A stretch of 63,217 nt of DNA from NCBI GenBank assembly GCA_934437985.1, contig CAKSBI010000009.1, positions 1 to 63,217 of the forward strand, given 5' to 3'. A program made the translations under genes and the position numbers. Under the pieces are notes generated by a model. The model did not search any database. It saw only the letters and a program-made list of their open reading frames with translations, and had not been told where the DNA came from. Below, piece by piece: positions 16,740 through 26,259 of this stretch. Origin of the DNA: an uncultured Lachnospiraceae bacterium. GTDB taxonomy: Bacteria; Bacillota; Clostridia; Lachnospirales; Lachnospiraceae. How positions within the stretch are numbered: the stretch's first letter is position 1; the number at the start of each line of letters is the position of its first letter.

Positions 16740-19214
16740 ATGAGAAAAAGGTTTAAGTCATTAGGGGCAATTGCGTTGTCTGCTGCGATGGTTGCCTCGA
16801 TTATCCCGGCAGATACCGGAAAAGCGTATACACCGGGGAATTATTCTTATTTCAACGACTATTCAATTGGATGGAGTGGAGGAATAAGGGTATACAAGGG
16901 AAGCAGTAAAGGCCAGTCTGTAAAGGATGCAGGACTTACTGTGTACGATACATATGCTGATAAGGATAATCCATTTGTGTCTGAGATAAGTCAGGCGTGG
17001 GATGCAGATACGATTACACTTACACAGCAGGTGAGCTTTACAACAAGTGATGGTGTAGTTCATCCAATTGAGAACATGCTTACAGGCTTTGACTTCATTG
17101 CCGATCCGACAGCAATTGATAATACCGGGGTAGATGGTAAGCTGTATGTGTATGGAACAACAGAAGGGTTCTCATATGGCAAAATGTCACGTGACAATCC
17201 GGAGGTGACAGCGAATCCGGGGGATGCACTGGTTGGCAATAAGTATCAGAACCATTCGCTGACAATACTGTCAACATCGGATATGGTTAACTGGACAGAT
17301 GAAGGCTTTATGGATAGCCTTAACCTGACTAATCTTCCTTCAACAGAAGAAGATGATTTTGTAAAGAGCGGTATCACTAATGGGCCTTCGTGGGCGCCGT
17401 CAGGACTTAAGTATGATCTGGATGGAAAGGGTAATTATAAGTATTATCTTTTTTATACTAATGGCGGTTCAACAGGATATGTTATGAGTGATTCACCAAC
17501 AGGTCCATGGGTAGAGCCGGAGGGCGGCACAATATTCTCCAGTTCAACACCTAACTGCTCAGACTGTAGTGTATGCTTTGACCCTGCAGTTCTTTTAGAT
17601 GATAAAGGTGACGGATATGTGTACTTTGGTGGTCTTTCAAGAACATCAGGCCGTGCCTGCAAGGTTAAGTTTGATTCTAAGACAGGAAGGGTGTCAAGAG
17701 ACGGAGATCCTGTTAAGCTTCCAACATACGCAATGTTTGAGGATAATGAGATTAATCAGTTTAATGGTAAGTATTACTACTCATACTGTACAGACTTTAA
17801 TGACCCGCAGACACTTACCAAGAAAGCAAGTATTGCCGTATATGTATCATCGGATCCGCTTAATGTAAGCTTTGATGTTAATACCAGACCGAAGAATCAG
17901 GAGACAGAAGCATTTACTGATGATGATGGAACATACCGTCATTTCCTTGGTACAGTACTTGATAATCCGAGCAATATCTTTGGTGAGGGATATAACAACC
18001 ACCATCATATGCAGGAGTATAAGGGACATTATTATATTTTCTATCATTCAACAGTGCTTCATAATACGTTACACCGTACTAATAAGCAGTATAGGAATCT
18101 TCATGTAGATGAGATTACTGTTGATGAGAGCACAGATCAGATTAATGCACTTAATGGCGATACGATCGCTACATATGAAGGACCGGAGCAGATTGAAGCA
18201 TTTAATCCATTTTATGATAGTGTTAAGAAGCAGAACTACAGATATATCAATGCAACAACATCGTCAAGCAGTGCCGGTGTTAATTCAACAAGAGATGATG
18301 TTATGGTAGAAAAGAGCAAGAGTGGTTCGCCTATGGTTCTTGATAACATTGACACGGGAGACTGGATCAGAATTCAGGGTGTTGATTTTGGTGACAAGGG
18401 AGTTGAAAAGATTAGTGCGGAGATTTCTTCACAGACAGATCAGGCTGCAATTGAGATGTTCATAGACAGTCCTACAGATGCAGGTAAGCTTGTTGCTACT
18501 ATTCCGGTGAAGCCAACAGGCGGGGATGATTATGACACCCTGAGTGCGGATGTTAAGAAGGCTGTAACCGGAAAACATGACGTATACTTCGTATTCAGAG
18601 GTTCAGGCTATAAGGTTGCTTCATGGAGATTTGATAATGCGGATACACTTGCAGCAGAGGCGGGTGCCAATGCTACACCGGCTGCACCAACACCTGCTAA
18701 TGGGACATCAGCAACAGCTGCACCAACTGCAGCCCCGACTGTAGCTCCAACAACAGCACCTGCAGTAACAGATGCACCTAAGTCTGTAGATACTTCTAAG
18801 ACATACAAGGTTGGAAGTAATACATATAAGATTACTGACGCTAAGGCTGCAACTGTTAATTATGTGGCTCCTGCCAAGAAGTCAGTTAAGTCTGTATCAG
18901 TTCCTGCTACTGTTAAGATTGGGGGTACCTCATACAAGGTAACCGGAATTGCTGCTAAGGCATTCAAGGGCTGCAATAAGCTTTCTAAGGTGACAGTTGG
19001 TAAGAATGTTAAGATGATCGGAGCTAAGGCATTTAACGGATGTAAGTCACTTAAGAAGATTGATATTAAGAGTACTGTTCTTAAGAAGGTTGGAGCTAAG
19101 GCATTCAGCGGAATTAATGCAAAGGCTACGATAAAAGTCCCTAAGAAGCAGCTCAAGGCATATAAGAAGGTGCTTAAGGGCAAAGGACAGGGTAAGAAGG
19201 TCCGCATCAAATAG
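16740..19214 (+). CDS. Secreted GH43 glycosidase with CBM6-like module and LRR tail (copy 2)
   Basis: An 824-residue paralogue of the preceding gene with the same order of parts: signal peptide (1-30), GH43 propeller, CBM6-like domain, Ala/Pro/Thr linker, Lys-rich LRR tail. The acidic residues are conserved in DFIADPTAID, CFDPAVLLDD and EDNEINQFNGKYYYSYC. Loops around the first blades differ (for example the insert TEGFSYGKMSRDNPEVTAN), so the two enzymes may prefer different linkages. The start ATG 16740 follows AAGGAGGAG. The shared tail suggests both attach to the same cell-surface site. Confidence 0.88.
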   Translation: MRKRFKSLGAIALSAAMVASIIPADTGKAYTPGNYSYFNDYSIGWSGGIRVYKGSSKGQSVKDAGLTVYDTYADKDNPFVSEISQAWDADTITLTQQVSFTTSDGVVHPIENMLTGFDFIADPTAIDNTGVDGKLYVYGTTEGFSYGKMSRDNPEVTANPGDALVGNKYQNHSLTILSTSDMVNWTDEGFMDSLNLTNLPSTEEDDFVKSGITNGPSWAPSGLKYDLDGKGNYKYYLFYTNGGSTGYVMSDSPTGPWVEPEGGTIFSSSTPNCSDCSVCFDPAVLLDDKGDGYVYFGGLSRTSGRACKVKFDSKTGRVSRDGDPVKLPTYAMFEDNEINQFNGKYYYSYCTDFNDPQTLTKKASIAVYVSSDPLNVSFDVNTRPKNQETEAFTDDDGTYRHFLGTVLDNPSNIFGEGYNNHHHMQEYKGHYYIFYHSTVLHNTLHRTNKQYRNLHVDEITVDESTDQINALNGDTIATYEGPEQIEAFNPFYDSVKKQNYRYINATTSSSSAGVNSTRDDVMVEKSKSGSPMVLDNIDTGDWIRIQGVDFGDKGVEKISAEISSQTDQAAIEMFIDSPTDAGKLVATIPVKPTGGDDYDTLSADVKKAVTGKHDVYFVFRGSGYKVASWRFDNADTLAAEAGANATPAAPTPANGTSATAAPTAAPTVAPTTAPAVTDAPKSVDTSKTYKVGSNTYKITDAKAATVNYVAPAKKSVKSVSVPATVKIGGTSYKVTGIAAKAFKGCNKLSKVTVGKNVKMIGAKAFNGCKSLKKIDIKSTVLKKVGAKAFSGINAKATIKVPKKQLKAYKKVLKGKGQGKKVRIK
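18771..19211 (+). repeat. Near-identical 3' segment shared by the two GH43 genes (copy 2)
   Basis: Partner of 16025-16465; same length and frame, about 95% identical by eye. Confidence 0.85.
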
Positions 19215-19268
19215 TTTGTTTGTATCTTACAGGGAATATAGGACAGCATAATAATTAATAAGATTAAA

Positions 19269-19310
19269 AACCACAATCATATGTAGTATAAGTATGATTG
19301 TGGTTTTTTT
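19269..19310. terminator. Bidirectional terminator between GH43 copy 2 and the MATE gene
   Basis: A perfect 13-bp stem AACCACAATCATA/TATGATTGTGGTT with an A-run on the left and T7 on the right serves both converging genes. Confidence 0.9.
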
Positions 19311-19332
19311 GATTACAGGGAATTGCAGCTTA

Positions 19333-20688
19333 TTATAACTTGCAATTATCATTTTGACATTTTAAAGGGAATGAAGAAGTAAACTGTCGGTACAGGAATA
19401 CGGATAATGCCGTTCCTACAGTCCATCCGATAGGCCATGCGCACCAGATACCTGTACTGCCAAACGGAATTGAGAGGATAGCTGCAAGAATGACGCGGAG
19501 AATAAGGTCGGTGAAGGTTGCGATCATAAATTGCTTCATTTTTCCTGCGCCACGCAAAATTCCGTCTGCAATTAACTTTACAGATATTACAAGATAAAAA
19601 GGAGATACAATTCTTAGTAAAAGAGTACCTGAATTAAGGGCATCCTTTGATGGTGTATCCATAAATATCCGTATTAATGTGCCGGTAGCAGACATGTACA
19701 GGATGAGTATTGGAATGCAGACCATCCACACAAGCTTTATTCCGGCTTTGAAACCGGCACGGACACGGTCGTTTTTGCCTGCACCCATATTTTGTGCGGT
19801 AAAGTTCGATACGCCGTTGCCAAGAGTTGTAAATGAAGTAATCACAAGGTTGTTTAACTTGATGGATGCGGAATATCCAGCCATAACACCGGGACCGAAG
19901 CCATTAATAATGCCCTGTATTATAATATTGCCAAAAGAAATAAAACTCTGCTGCAGTATGCTTGGAACGGCAATAAAAGCAATATCCCTGAAAAGAGTCC
20001 ATGAGAATACAGCGCTTTTTTCTTCGCATTTAATTCTGTTAAGCCTTAAAAATACAAATATGACTGATAATATGCAGCTTACGCCCTGGCATATAAATGT
20101 AGCCCATGCCACACCTGCGACACCCATGCCAAAGGTTTTGACAAATAAAATATCAACGGCAATATTAGAGGTTGATGAAGCTGCAAGGAACCAGAATGGA
20201 GTTTTTGAATCTCCGAGTGCTGAAAATATTCCTGTTGATATATTGTAAAAAAATACAAATGGCAGTCCGAGTGAGTATATATCAAGATAAAGCCTAGAGT
20301 CATCAAATACATCTGAAGGCGTGTTGATAAGCTCAAGCAGATAACCTCCGAGAAAAAGTCCGGTAAGCATTAGTATGAGACAGATTACTGCGCTGGCTAT
20401 CATAGAAGTTTTTACTGCTGTTTTGAGCCTGGCATAAGCCTTTTGACCAAAAAGCTTGGATACTATGACAGAACATCCAATATTACAGCCGAAGGCAAAA
20501 GCAAGAAATATAAGTGTGATTTCATAGCTGTTGCCAACGGCTGCAAGTGCATTTTCATTAATGAATTTGCCGGCAACAAAGCTGTCGGCAATGTTGTAAA
20601 GTTGTTGAAATATAACACTTCCAAATAATGGAATACAAAAATTTCTGAGAACTTTATCAGGATATCCCACGGTCAGGTCTTTATTCAT
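19333..20688 (-). CDS. MATE family efflux transporter (second)
   Basis: A 451-residue polytopic membrane protein with the MatE opening DKVLRNFCIPLFGSVIFQQLYNIADSFVAG and a second MatE half starting near residue 235 (FRDIAFIAVPSILQQSF). About 12 membrane segments. It belongs to the large family of Firmicute MATE proteins of unknown substrate. AGAGGGTGCC precedes ATG 20688. It ends against the bidirectional terminator at 19269 and sits downstream of thiC on the same strand with a 95-base gap, probably a separate transcript. Confidence 0.92.
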   Translation of the reverse strand: MNKDLTVGYPDKVLRNFCIPLFGSVIFQQLYNIADSFVAGKFINENALAAVGNSYEITLIFLAFAFGCNIGCSVIVSKLFGQKAYARLKTAVKTSMIASAVICLILMLTGLFLGGYLLELINTPSDVFDDSRLYLDIYSLGLPFVFFYNISTGIFSALGDSKTPFWFLAASSTSNIAVDILFVKTFGMGVAGVAWATFICQGVSCILSVIFVFLRLNRIKCEEKSAVFSWTLFRDIAFIAVPSILQQSFISFGNIIIQGIINGFGPGVMAGYSASIKLNNLVITSFTTLGNGVSNFTAQNMGAGKNDRVRAGFKAGIKLVWMVCIPILILYMSATGTLIRIFMDTPSKDALNSGTLLLRIVSPFYLVISVKLIADGILRGAGKMKQFMIATFTDLILRVILAAILSIPFGSTGIWCAWPIGWTVGTALSVFLYRQFTSSFPLKCQNDNCKL

Positions 20689-20783
20689 TATGGCACCCTC
20701 TTATGTATAATATAGAGTATCGTATTTATTTATATAATACAATACGCACGCTAATTATAGCACCATATCCGGATACGTCAATA

Positions 20784-22091
20784 TTATTCGTCAAAAATTG
20801 ATACTATCTCACCATCAAGTATACGGTTTACGTTTTTGACGGCACAGAAGTTACCACACATACTGCAGGTGTCTTCTTTTTCAGGCTTGGAAGATTCCCT
20901 GTAGCGTCTTGCTTTTTCAGGGTCTATTGCAAGGTCGAACATAGCATTCCAGTCAAGCATGTGTCTTGCAGTACCCATCTGGTTATCCCAGTCAATCGCA
21001 CCGGGAACACCCTTTGCAATATCTGCGGCATGTGCTGCAATCTTTGTAGCAATTATGCCTTCCCTGACATCATTAACATCTGGGAGACGAAGATGTTCGG
21101 CAGGGGTTACATAGCATAAAAATGCTGCACCGTTTTGTGCGGCAATAGCTCCTCCGATAGCAGAGGTGATATGGTCATAACCCGGGGCAATGTCTGTAAC
21201 AATAGGCCCAAGTACATAAAATGGTGCGCCATGGCATAATGTTTTCTGAATCTCCATGTTGGCTGCAATCTGATTCATTGGCATATGTCCCGGTCCTTCT
21301 ATCATTATCTGTACATCCTTTTCCCAGGCCCTCTGTGTAAGTTCACCAAGTGTAATGAGTTCTTCAATCTGTGAAGCATCAGTTCCATCAGACAGGCATC
21401 CCGGACGGCAGGCATCACCAAGACTGAGGGTTACATCATATTCCCGGCATATGTCAAGAATCTCATCGAAACGTTCATAAAACGGATTCTCTTTTCCGGT
21501 CATCTCCATCCAGGCAAATATAATCGAACCCCCACGTGATACTATGTTCATCATACGCTTATTGCGCTTGAACTTTTTGACCGTTTCTTTGTTGATTCCA
21601 CAGTGAATAGTCATGAAGTCAACACCATCTTCGGCATGCATACGCACAATATCAATCCATTCTTCGGTGGTAATCTTGATAAGAGGCTTGTGATAGTATA
21701 CAACGGCATCGTATATTGGGACAGTTCCTATAATGGCAGGACAGCTTTCGGTGAGCATTTTTCTGAACTTTCTCGTGTCGCCAAATGAGCTTAGATCCAT
21801 TATAGCTTCGGCTCCCATATCAACGGCTGCCCGGACCTTATTCATCTCTGCTTCAGGATCGATACAGTCACGGCTTGTTCCAAGGTTAACGTTGATCTTT
21901 GTCTTAAGCATGCTGCCAATGCCGTATGGTGTAAGGCTTTTGTGATTTCTGTTAGCAGATATGACAACCTGTCCTTTAGCGACAAGACTTCTGATATATT
22001 CAGGGTCTACACCCTCGTAATCAGCGACATGCTTCATCTGGTCAGTAATTATATTCTTGCGGGCGGCTTCCATCTGGGTTGCGTAATTCAT
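20784..22091 (-). CDS. thiC: Phosphomethylpyrimidine synthase ThiC
   Basis: A 435-residue radical-SAM-superfamily enzyme that turns aminoimidazole ribotide into the HMP-phosphate half of thiamine. The C-terminal cluster motif CSMCGNFC (CxxCxxxxC) is present at ~410, as are [14 protein letters not shown] and the long conserved core. It is the shorter bacterial form. ATG 22091 has AGGAGGAATATT before it; an upstream in-frame start at 22148 is rejected. Expression is under the TPP riboswitch at 22243-22331. No other thiamine gene is nearby. Confidence 0.97.
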   Translation of the reverse strand: MNYATQMEAARKNIITDQMKHVADYEGVDPEYIRSLVAKGQVVISANRNHKSLTPYGIGSMLKTKINVNLGTSRDCIDPEAEMNKVRAAVDMGAEAIMDLSSFGDTRKFRKMLTESCPAIIGTVPIYDAVVYYHKPLIKITTEEWIDIVRMHAEDGVDFMTIHCGINKETVKKFKRNKRMMNIVSRGGSIIFAWMEMTGKENPFYERFDEILDICREYDVTLSLGDACRPGCLSDGTDASQIEELITLGELTQRAWEKDVQIMIEGPGHMPMNQIAANMEIQKTLCHGAPFYVLGPIVTDIAPGYDHITSAIGGAIAAQNGAAFLCYVTPAEHLRLPDVNDVREGIIATKIAAHAADIAKGVPGAIDWDNQMGTARHMLDWNAMFDLAIDPEKARRYRESSKPEKEDTCSMCGNFCAVKNVNRILDGEIVSIFDE

Positions 22092-22181
22092 AATATTCCT
22101 CCTTAAAAATGTAAAATATATAATACAGGTGCGGATAATGCAGGGCATTTAAAATTATGTAAAATGTTATCCGGTATAATT

Positions 22182-22207
22182 AAAAAGAGACATGCCGGTG
22201 CAGTCTC
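22182..22207 (-). terminator. Riboswitch expression-platform terminator before thiC
   Basis: On the minus strand GAGACTGC pairs with GCATGTCTC (one bulged base) and is followed by T5. It lies between the TPP aptamer and the thiC start, as expected for termination when thiamine pyrophosphate is bound. Confidence 0.75.
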
Positions 22208-22242
22208 CGCTAAGAATTCTAAATATATTTAAAATAATCTCA

Positions 22243-22331
22243 TGAATTCCTACGGCGGCATTATCCGCATCAGGTATATGGGTCGAAGTATACTAACTTC
22301 CTCTCAGCCGGTTGTATTCCAGCTCCCCTGA
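22243..22331 (-). ncRNA. TPP riboswitch (THI element) controlling thiC
   Basis: Read on the minus strand, the conserved pieces come in order: GGGGAGCT, GGCTGAGAGG (from 22310), ACCTGATGCGGATAATGCC (pyrimidine and pyrophosphate binding arms, ~22274-22255) and the closing CGTAGG. These are the hallmark THI-box sequences. The aptamer sits ~150 bases before thiC with a terminator in between, so excess thiamine pyrophosphate should stop transcription. Confidence 0.95.
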
Positions 22332-22385
22332 AATTAAAAAAAGTGTAACATTATTAAAAATAGCTGTCAATAGCCGCTGACCGAA

Positions 22386-22415
22386 TGTATAGAATTTCTG
22401 CAATAAGAGATACTA
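22386..22415 (+). promoter_or_regulatory. Sigma-G/F-like promoter before spoVAD
   Basis: TGTATA (22386-22391), 17-base spacer, GATACTA (22409-22415). Bacillus sigma-G promoters read roughly TGAATA-17/18-CATACTA, and the spoVA operon is a sigma-G target there. Match is by eye. Confidence 0.5.
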
Positions 22416-22451
22416 ATATAACAAATATTAATCTACAGGCAGGTGTATTAT

Positions 22452-23495
22452 ATGACAGCACAAAAACACAGGGGAGAACAAAGCATTGAATTTGATAATC
22501 CGCCTTATATAACAGGGTGGGCATCGGTTGCCGGTAAAAAAGAGGGTGGAGGGCCGCTTGCGGAGTACTTTGATGTAATTGCAGATACCCCTGAATATGG
22601 TGGTAATAACTGGGAAGAAGCGGAAAGCCGTATGCAGATGACGGCTGTCAGGACTGCTATAGAAAAGTCATCAGTAGAAAAAGAGGATATTAACTATATA
22701 GTTGCGGGAGATCTGCTCGGACAGCTTATCGCAAGCTCATTTGGCATAAAAGCATTAGATATACCGATGTTTGGCGTATATGGTGCATGCTCAACGATGG
22801 GAGAGTCGTTAGCTGTTGCGTCACTGCTTATTGATGGGGGATATGCAGACAATGCGGCAGCAGTTACTTCAAGCCATTATGCTACGGCAGAAAAACAATT
22901 CAGGTTTCCGCTTGGCTATGGTAATCAGAGACCGCTGTCGGCTACCACTACAGTTACAGGAAGCGGTGCGGTTATTTTATCTTCAAATGAAAGCGTAAAG
23001 GACACCCGGCACCATAATCTGAGGATAACAGGAATTACAACAGGAAAGATAACGGATTATGGAATTAATGATGCCAATAATATGGGAGCAGCAATGGCTC
23101 CTGCCGCATGTAATGTTATTGCAGCCAACATGCAGGATTTTGGATATAGCCCGGAGGAGTATGACAAGATCATAACAGGGGATCTTGGATGTGTTGGTGG
23201 GCGGATACTGTTACAGATGCTTCATTTACAGGGCATATCAATTGATGACAGATATATGGACTGTGGGGTGGCAGTCTACAATAGTAGTATGCAGGATACC
23301 CACGCCGGGGGAAGTGGCTGCGGATGCTCAGCAATAACACTGTGTGGCTATATTATTAATAAACTGTTGTCGGGAGACTGGAAAAAGATTCTTTTTGTAC
23401 CAACAGGTGCGCTTCTTTCTACGGTAAGCTCGCATGAGGGTAATACAATACCGGGAATAGCACATGGAATTATTATAGAAAATATGTATCAGTAG
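22452..23495 (+). CDS. spoVAD: Stage V sporulation protein AD
   Basis: A 347-residue protein with a thiolase-like fold that in Bacillus binds dipicolinic acid and, with the other SpoVA proteins, moves it into the forespore. Family segments seen: GDLLGQLIASSFG, FGVYGACSTMGESL (Cys at the thiolase position), AVTSSHYATAEKQFRFPLGYGNQRPLSATTTVTGSGA and DTHAGGSGCGCS. The start ATG 22452 is preferred over GTG 22443, with AGG at 22441-22443 as ribosome site. spoVAE follows; spoVAC, normally just upstream, is absent, the upstream gene being divergent thiC. Confidence 0.95.
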   Translation: MTAQKHRGEQSIEFDNPPYITGWASVAGKKEGGGPLAEYFDVIADTPEYGGNNWEEAESRMQMTAVRTAIEKSSVEKEDINYIVAGDLLGQLIASSFGIKALDIPMFGVYGACSTMGESLAVASLLIDGGYADNAAAVTSSHYATAEKQFRFPLGYGNQRPLSATTTVTGSGAVILSSNESVKDTRHHNLRITGITTGKITDYGINDANNMGAAMAPAACNVIAANMQDFGYSPEEYDKIITGDLGCVGGRILLQMLHLQGISIDDRYMDCGVAVYNSSMQDTHAGGSGCGCSAITLCGYIINKLLSGDWKKILFVPTGALLSTVSSHEGNTIPGIAHGIIIENMYQ

Positions 23496-23556
23496 TACGG
23501 ATTACAGATTAAGAAAGAATATAATCCGGTAATAACGGATCAAAGGAGTTGAAAAA

Positions 23557-23913
23557 ATGGATTATATAATGGCATTTGTTGTAGGTGGATTAATATGTGC
23601 GGCCGTTCAGGTCATAATGGACAAGACCAAGATACAGCCCGGTAACATAATGGTAGGGCTTGTATGTATAGGAACAGTGCTTGGTGCTGTAGGAATATAT
23701 GAACCATTTAAGGAATGGGCAGGTGCCGGTGCGTCAGTTCCCTTACTTGGATTTGGCAACACTTTATTTCAGGGAGTCAAAGAAAATATAGATAAGGATG
23801 GGATACTTGGAATATTTACCGGGGGACTTACAAAATGTGCTGCCGGAATAACTGCGGCTCTTGTGTTCGGATATATTGCTTCGGTCATATTTAAGCCGAA
23901 ATGTAATGATTAA
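23557..23913 (+). CDS. spoVAE: Stage V sporulation protein AE
   Basis: A 118-residue membrane protein with four hydrophobic segments. The opening MAFVVGGLICAAVQVIMDKTKIQPGN and the central PFKEWAGAGASVPLLGFGNTL are typical of SpoVAE, part of the inner-membrane channel for dipicolinic acid. AAAGGAG precedes ATG 23557; it lies 61 bases behind spoVAD in the same transcript. Confidence 0.94.
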   Translation: MDYIMAFVVGGLICAAVQVIMDKTKIQPGNIMVGLVCIGTVLGAVGIYEPFKEWAGAGASVPLLGFGNTLFQGVKENIDKDGILGIFTGGLTKCAAGITAALVFGYIASVIFKPKCND

Positions 23914-24051
23914 CCGTGTAAATAATTAAAAATACTGTGTGGATAATTAAAAATATGGTAGCATTCCTTTACTTTTTGTGGTAAAATACAAAATATAAAC
24001 TAATTTTATGTTAGAAGTATGTCAAAAATAAAGCAAAGGGGTGCTATTATA

Positions 24052-24969
24052 ATGAAAAAACGAATTATTTCATGGCTTGCATATCTGACAGCAGTGGCTG
24101 TAATGCTTTCGGCAGCATTGGTTATGGATATGCCTGCAGCGGCAGATGGAGAAGCAGGTGCAGACGAGGAAGAATATGATGATTCTGATTCAGAGGAAGA
24201 AGATGCTGATGAGGAATATGATGATGACGCTGTAATTGATACCATTATTAATTTTCAGGCAACAAGTATAACCAGGAACAGTGTTACACTGAAATGGGAT
24301 AAGGTTGAAGATATTGACGGATACGAGATTTCATATAAGAAGGCATCTGCATCAAAGTGGAAGACCATACTTGTTAAATCCCAGAGCAAGGTTACTTATG
24401 TAGTTAATAAGCTTGCGGTTAATACAAAATACAACTTCAGGGTCAGGGCATACATTTACTATGAAGAAGATTATGAAGATGAAGAAGATGAAGAAGAGGA
24501 TGTATCAGGTGTAACTGATGATACTGGTGAAGAGGTCGATGAAGAAGATTATGATGAAGAAGAGTGGGATGATTACGAGTATGGTGATTATTCAAAGATG
24601 ACACTCAAGACTCTTGATAAAAATGGTAAAGGTGATAAGACAGCCGTATCTTCTACATATGAAGCGGCAGCACATGTATCTGTTAAGGCACCTAAGCTTA
24701 AGAGTGTTAAGTCAAAGGCAGCAAAGAAGGCTGAGGTTAAGTGGAGTAAAAGTAATAAAGCTACAGGCTATGAGGTATATGTATCACTTAAGAAGAATTC
24801 AGGATATAAGAGGGCAGGAATTATTAAGAAGAATAAAAAAGCAGCTTTCACTGTTAAGAAGCTTAAGTCAGGCAGGACATATTATGTTAAGGTAAGGGCA
24901 TATGTTAAGAATGGCAGGCAGTTCTCATATACCAGGTACTCTGCAGTTAAGAAGGTTAAGATAAAGTAA
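24052..24969 (+). CDS. Secreted fibronectin type III protein with acidic and basic blocks
   Basis: A 305-residue exported protein. A signal peptide (MKKRIISWLAYLTAVAVML) is followed by an Asp/Glu-dense block (~30-65), a first FN3 domain (ITRNSVTLKWDKVEDIDGYEISYK, ~75-135), a second very acidic block (~145-185), and a second, strongly Lys-rich FN3 domain (~215-305) ending VKKVKIK. The basic end resembles in composition the LRR tails of the GH43 proteins, hinting at a shared way of holding to the acidic cell surface. ATG 24052 is preferred to 24019. Function unknown; likely surface-bound adhesin or matrix protein. Confidence 0.72.
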   Translation: MKKRIISWLAYLTAVAVMLSAALVMDMPAAADGEAGADEEEYDDSDSEEEDADEEYDDDAVIDTIINFQATSITRNSVTLKWDKVEDIDGYEISYKKASASKWKTILVKSQSKVTYVVNKLAVNTKYNFRVRAYIYYEEDYEDEEDEEEDVSGVTDDTGEEVDEEDYDEEEWDDYEYGDYSKMTLKTLDKNGKGDKTAVSSTYEAAAHVSVKAPKLKSVKSKAAKKAEVKWSKSNKATGYEVYVSLKKNSGYKRAGIIKKNKKAAFTVKKLKSGRTYYVKVRAYVKNGRQFSYTRYSAVKKVKIK

Positions 24970-25024
24970 TTAAGTGCAGAATACAATTACTGCAATACAA
25001 TAATTGACCCAATATGTAGTTATC

Positions 25025-25087
25025 AACCCGGGTTTTACAGACTGTGATCAGTATACAGATTGTAAAATCCGGGTTTTCTTTTCTTTT
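25025..25087 (+). terminator. Terminator after the FN3 gene
   Basis: AACCCGGGTTTTACA (25025-25039) pairs with TGTAAAATCCGGGTT (25061-25075) and is followed by a T-rich tract. Confidence 0.8.
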
Positions 25088-25149
25088 AATCTGCCGTATT
25101 TTGTGGTACAATTCTATTATTATTGGTCTTTTGAAAGGAACGGACATAT

Positions 25150-26238
25150 ATGAGATTACGATATAGAGGAACTGCACTGGGAATGGTCTGTACTATTGTG
25201 GCAGGGTCATGTACCGGATGCGGGATTATTCCCAGGGAAGAGGAGTATAATACAGCCGCCTTTGTTAAGGAGTATGAGGGCGAAGAATTCAGCATGGCAA
25301 CAGTTAAACGTGGTGATGTACGGGATTATAAAAAGATAGAATGTGAGTACAGGGAGTCTAATATCCAGGATGTTGAGCTTGATGACTGGGTGATGATTAA
25401 GAAGATTAATGTCAGTGCAGGTGACAGGGTTAAAGAAGGTGATGTGCTTGCAGAGCTTTATTCAGAGGAGATGGACACTAATATTGAAGAAGTCACGTAT
25501 CAGATCAATCTGAAAAAAGCACAGATAAGACAGGCAAAGGATATGGAAAAGCTTGAGGTTAAAAAGCAGAAGCTTGAGCTTGATGATGAGACTGCAATAA
25601 GGGCTATACGTGAAAATTATGATGCGGATATAACGAGATACAGTTCAGAGCTGGATAGCCTGGAGCTTCAATATAAGTCATTGTCAGAGGATATGAAGGA
25701 CTATCAGGTATGTGCGCAGTTTGATGGAACAGTTACATATGTTAATACTGACCTCATAATGGTTAATCCATGGGAAAGGATGGGTGGCAATGGACCGGGT
25801 GGAGACAAAAGCAGTACTAAGAATAAGGTTATATCAATAACGGATGGTTCTGAACCTTATTTTGTCGCTTCAGAGGATTCATCAGACTATATAAGTAAGC
25901 TTTCAGAGGGAGATCACATTAAAGTGTCAGATGGTGATGAAAAGTATGATACAACTGTGCATTTTGCCGATGGTAAAGTGTATTTTCTGTTAGATTTCCA
26001 GCCGGCAGATATTACTAATGGAAGTATGGCTTCGGCAGAATATGTTATCGAAGAAAGGCTTGATGTTCTTTATCTGCCTGACAGTGCTGTTAATCATATG
26101 GGTGATGAATATGTTGTGTATTATGAGGATGAGAATGGTCTCAGGAATGTTAAACCGGTTAAGGTGGGACTTATAGCAGGAAACAGGGCAGAGATAACCG
26201 AAGGTCTTGAATATGGTGAGTCGGTAATTATCAGATAA
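25150..26238 (+). CDS. Lipoprotein membrane-fusion/adaptor protein 1 of an ABC exporter
   Basis: A 362-residue HlyD/MacA-like adaptor. The N-terminus ends in a lipobox-like SCTGC, so it is probably a membrane-anchored lipoprotein on the outer face. A lipoyl-type hairpin half (IKKINVSAGDRVKEGDVLAEL, ~80-100) is followed by a coiled coil rich in Lys/Glu/Leu (~105-175), the second lipoyl half (QVCAQFDGTVTYVNTDL, ~180-200), a beta-barrel, and a C-terminal domain (VVYYEDENGLRNVKPVKVGL). It is the first of three such genes before a permease and two ATPases. Start ATG 25150 follows GAAAGGAAC. Confidence 0.82.
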   Translation: MRLRYRGTALGMVCTIVAGSCTGCGIIPREEEYNTAAFVKEYEGEEFSMATVKRGDVRDYKKIECEYRESNIQDVELDDWVMIKKINVSAGDRVKEGDVLAELYSEEMDTNIEEVTYQINLKKAQIRQAKDMEKLEVKKQKLELDDETAIRAIRENYDADITRYSSELDSLELQYKSLSEDMKDYQVCAQFDGTVTYVNTDLIMVNPWERMGGNGPGGDKSSTKNKVISITDGSEPYFVASEDSSDYISKLSEGDHIKVSDGDEKYDTTVHFADGKVYFLLDFQPADITNGSMASAEYVIEERLDVLYLPDSAVNHMGDEYVVYYEDENGLRNVKPVKVGLIAGNRAEITEGLEYGESVIIR

Positions 26239-26259
26239 TCAGCAGGAAGGAAGTTATAT

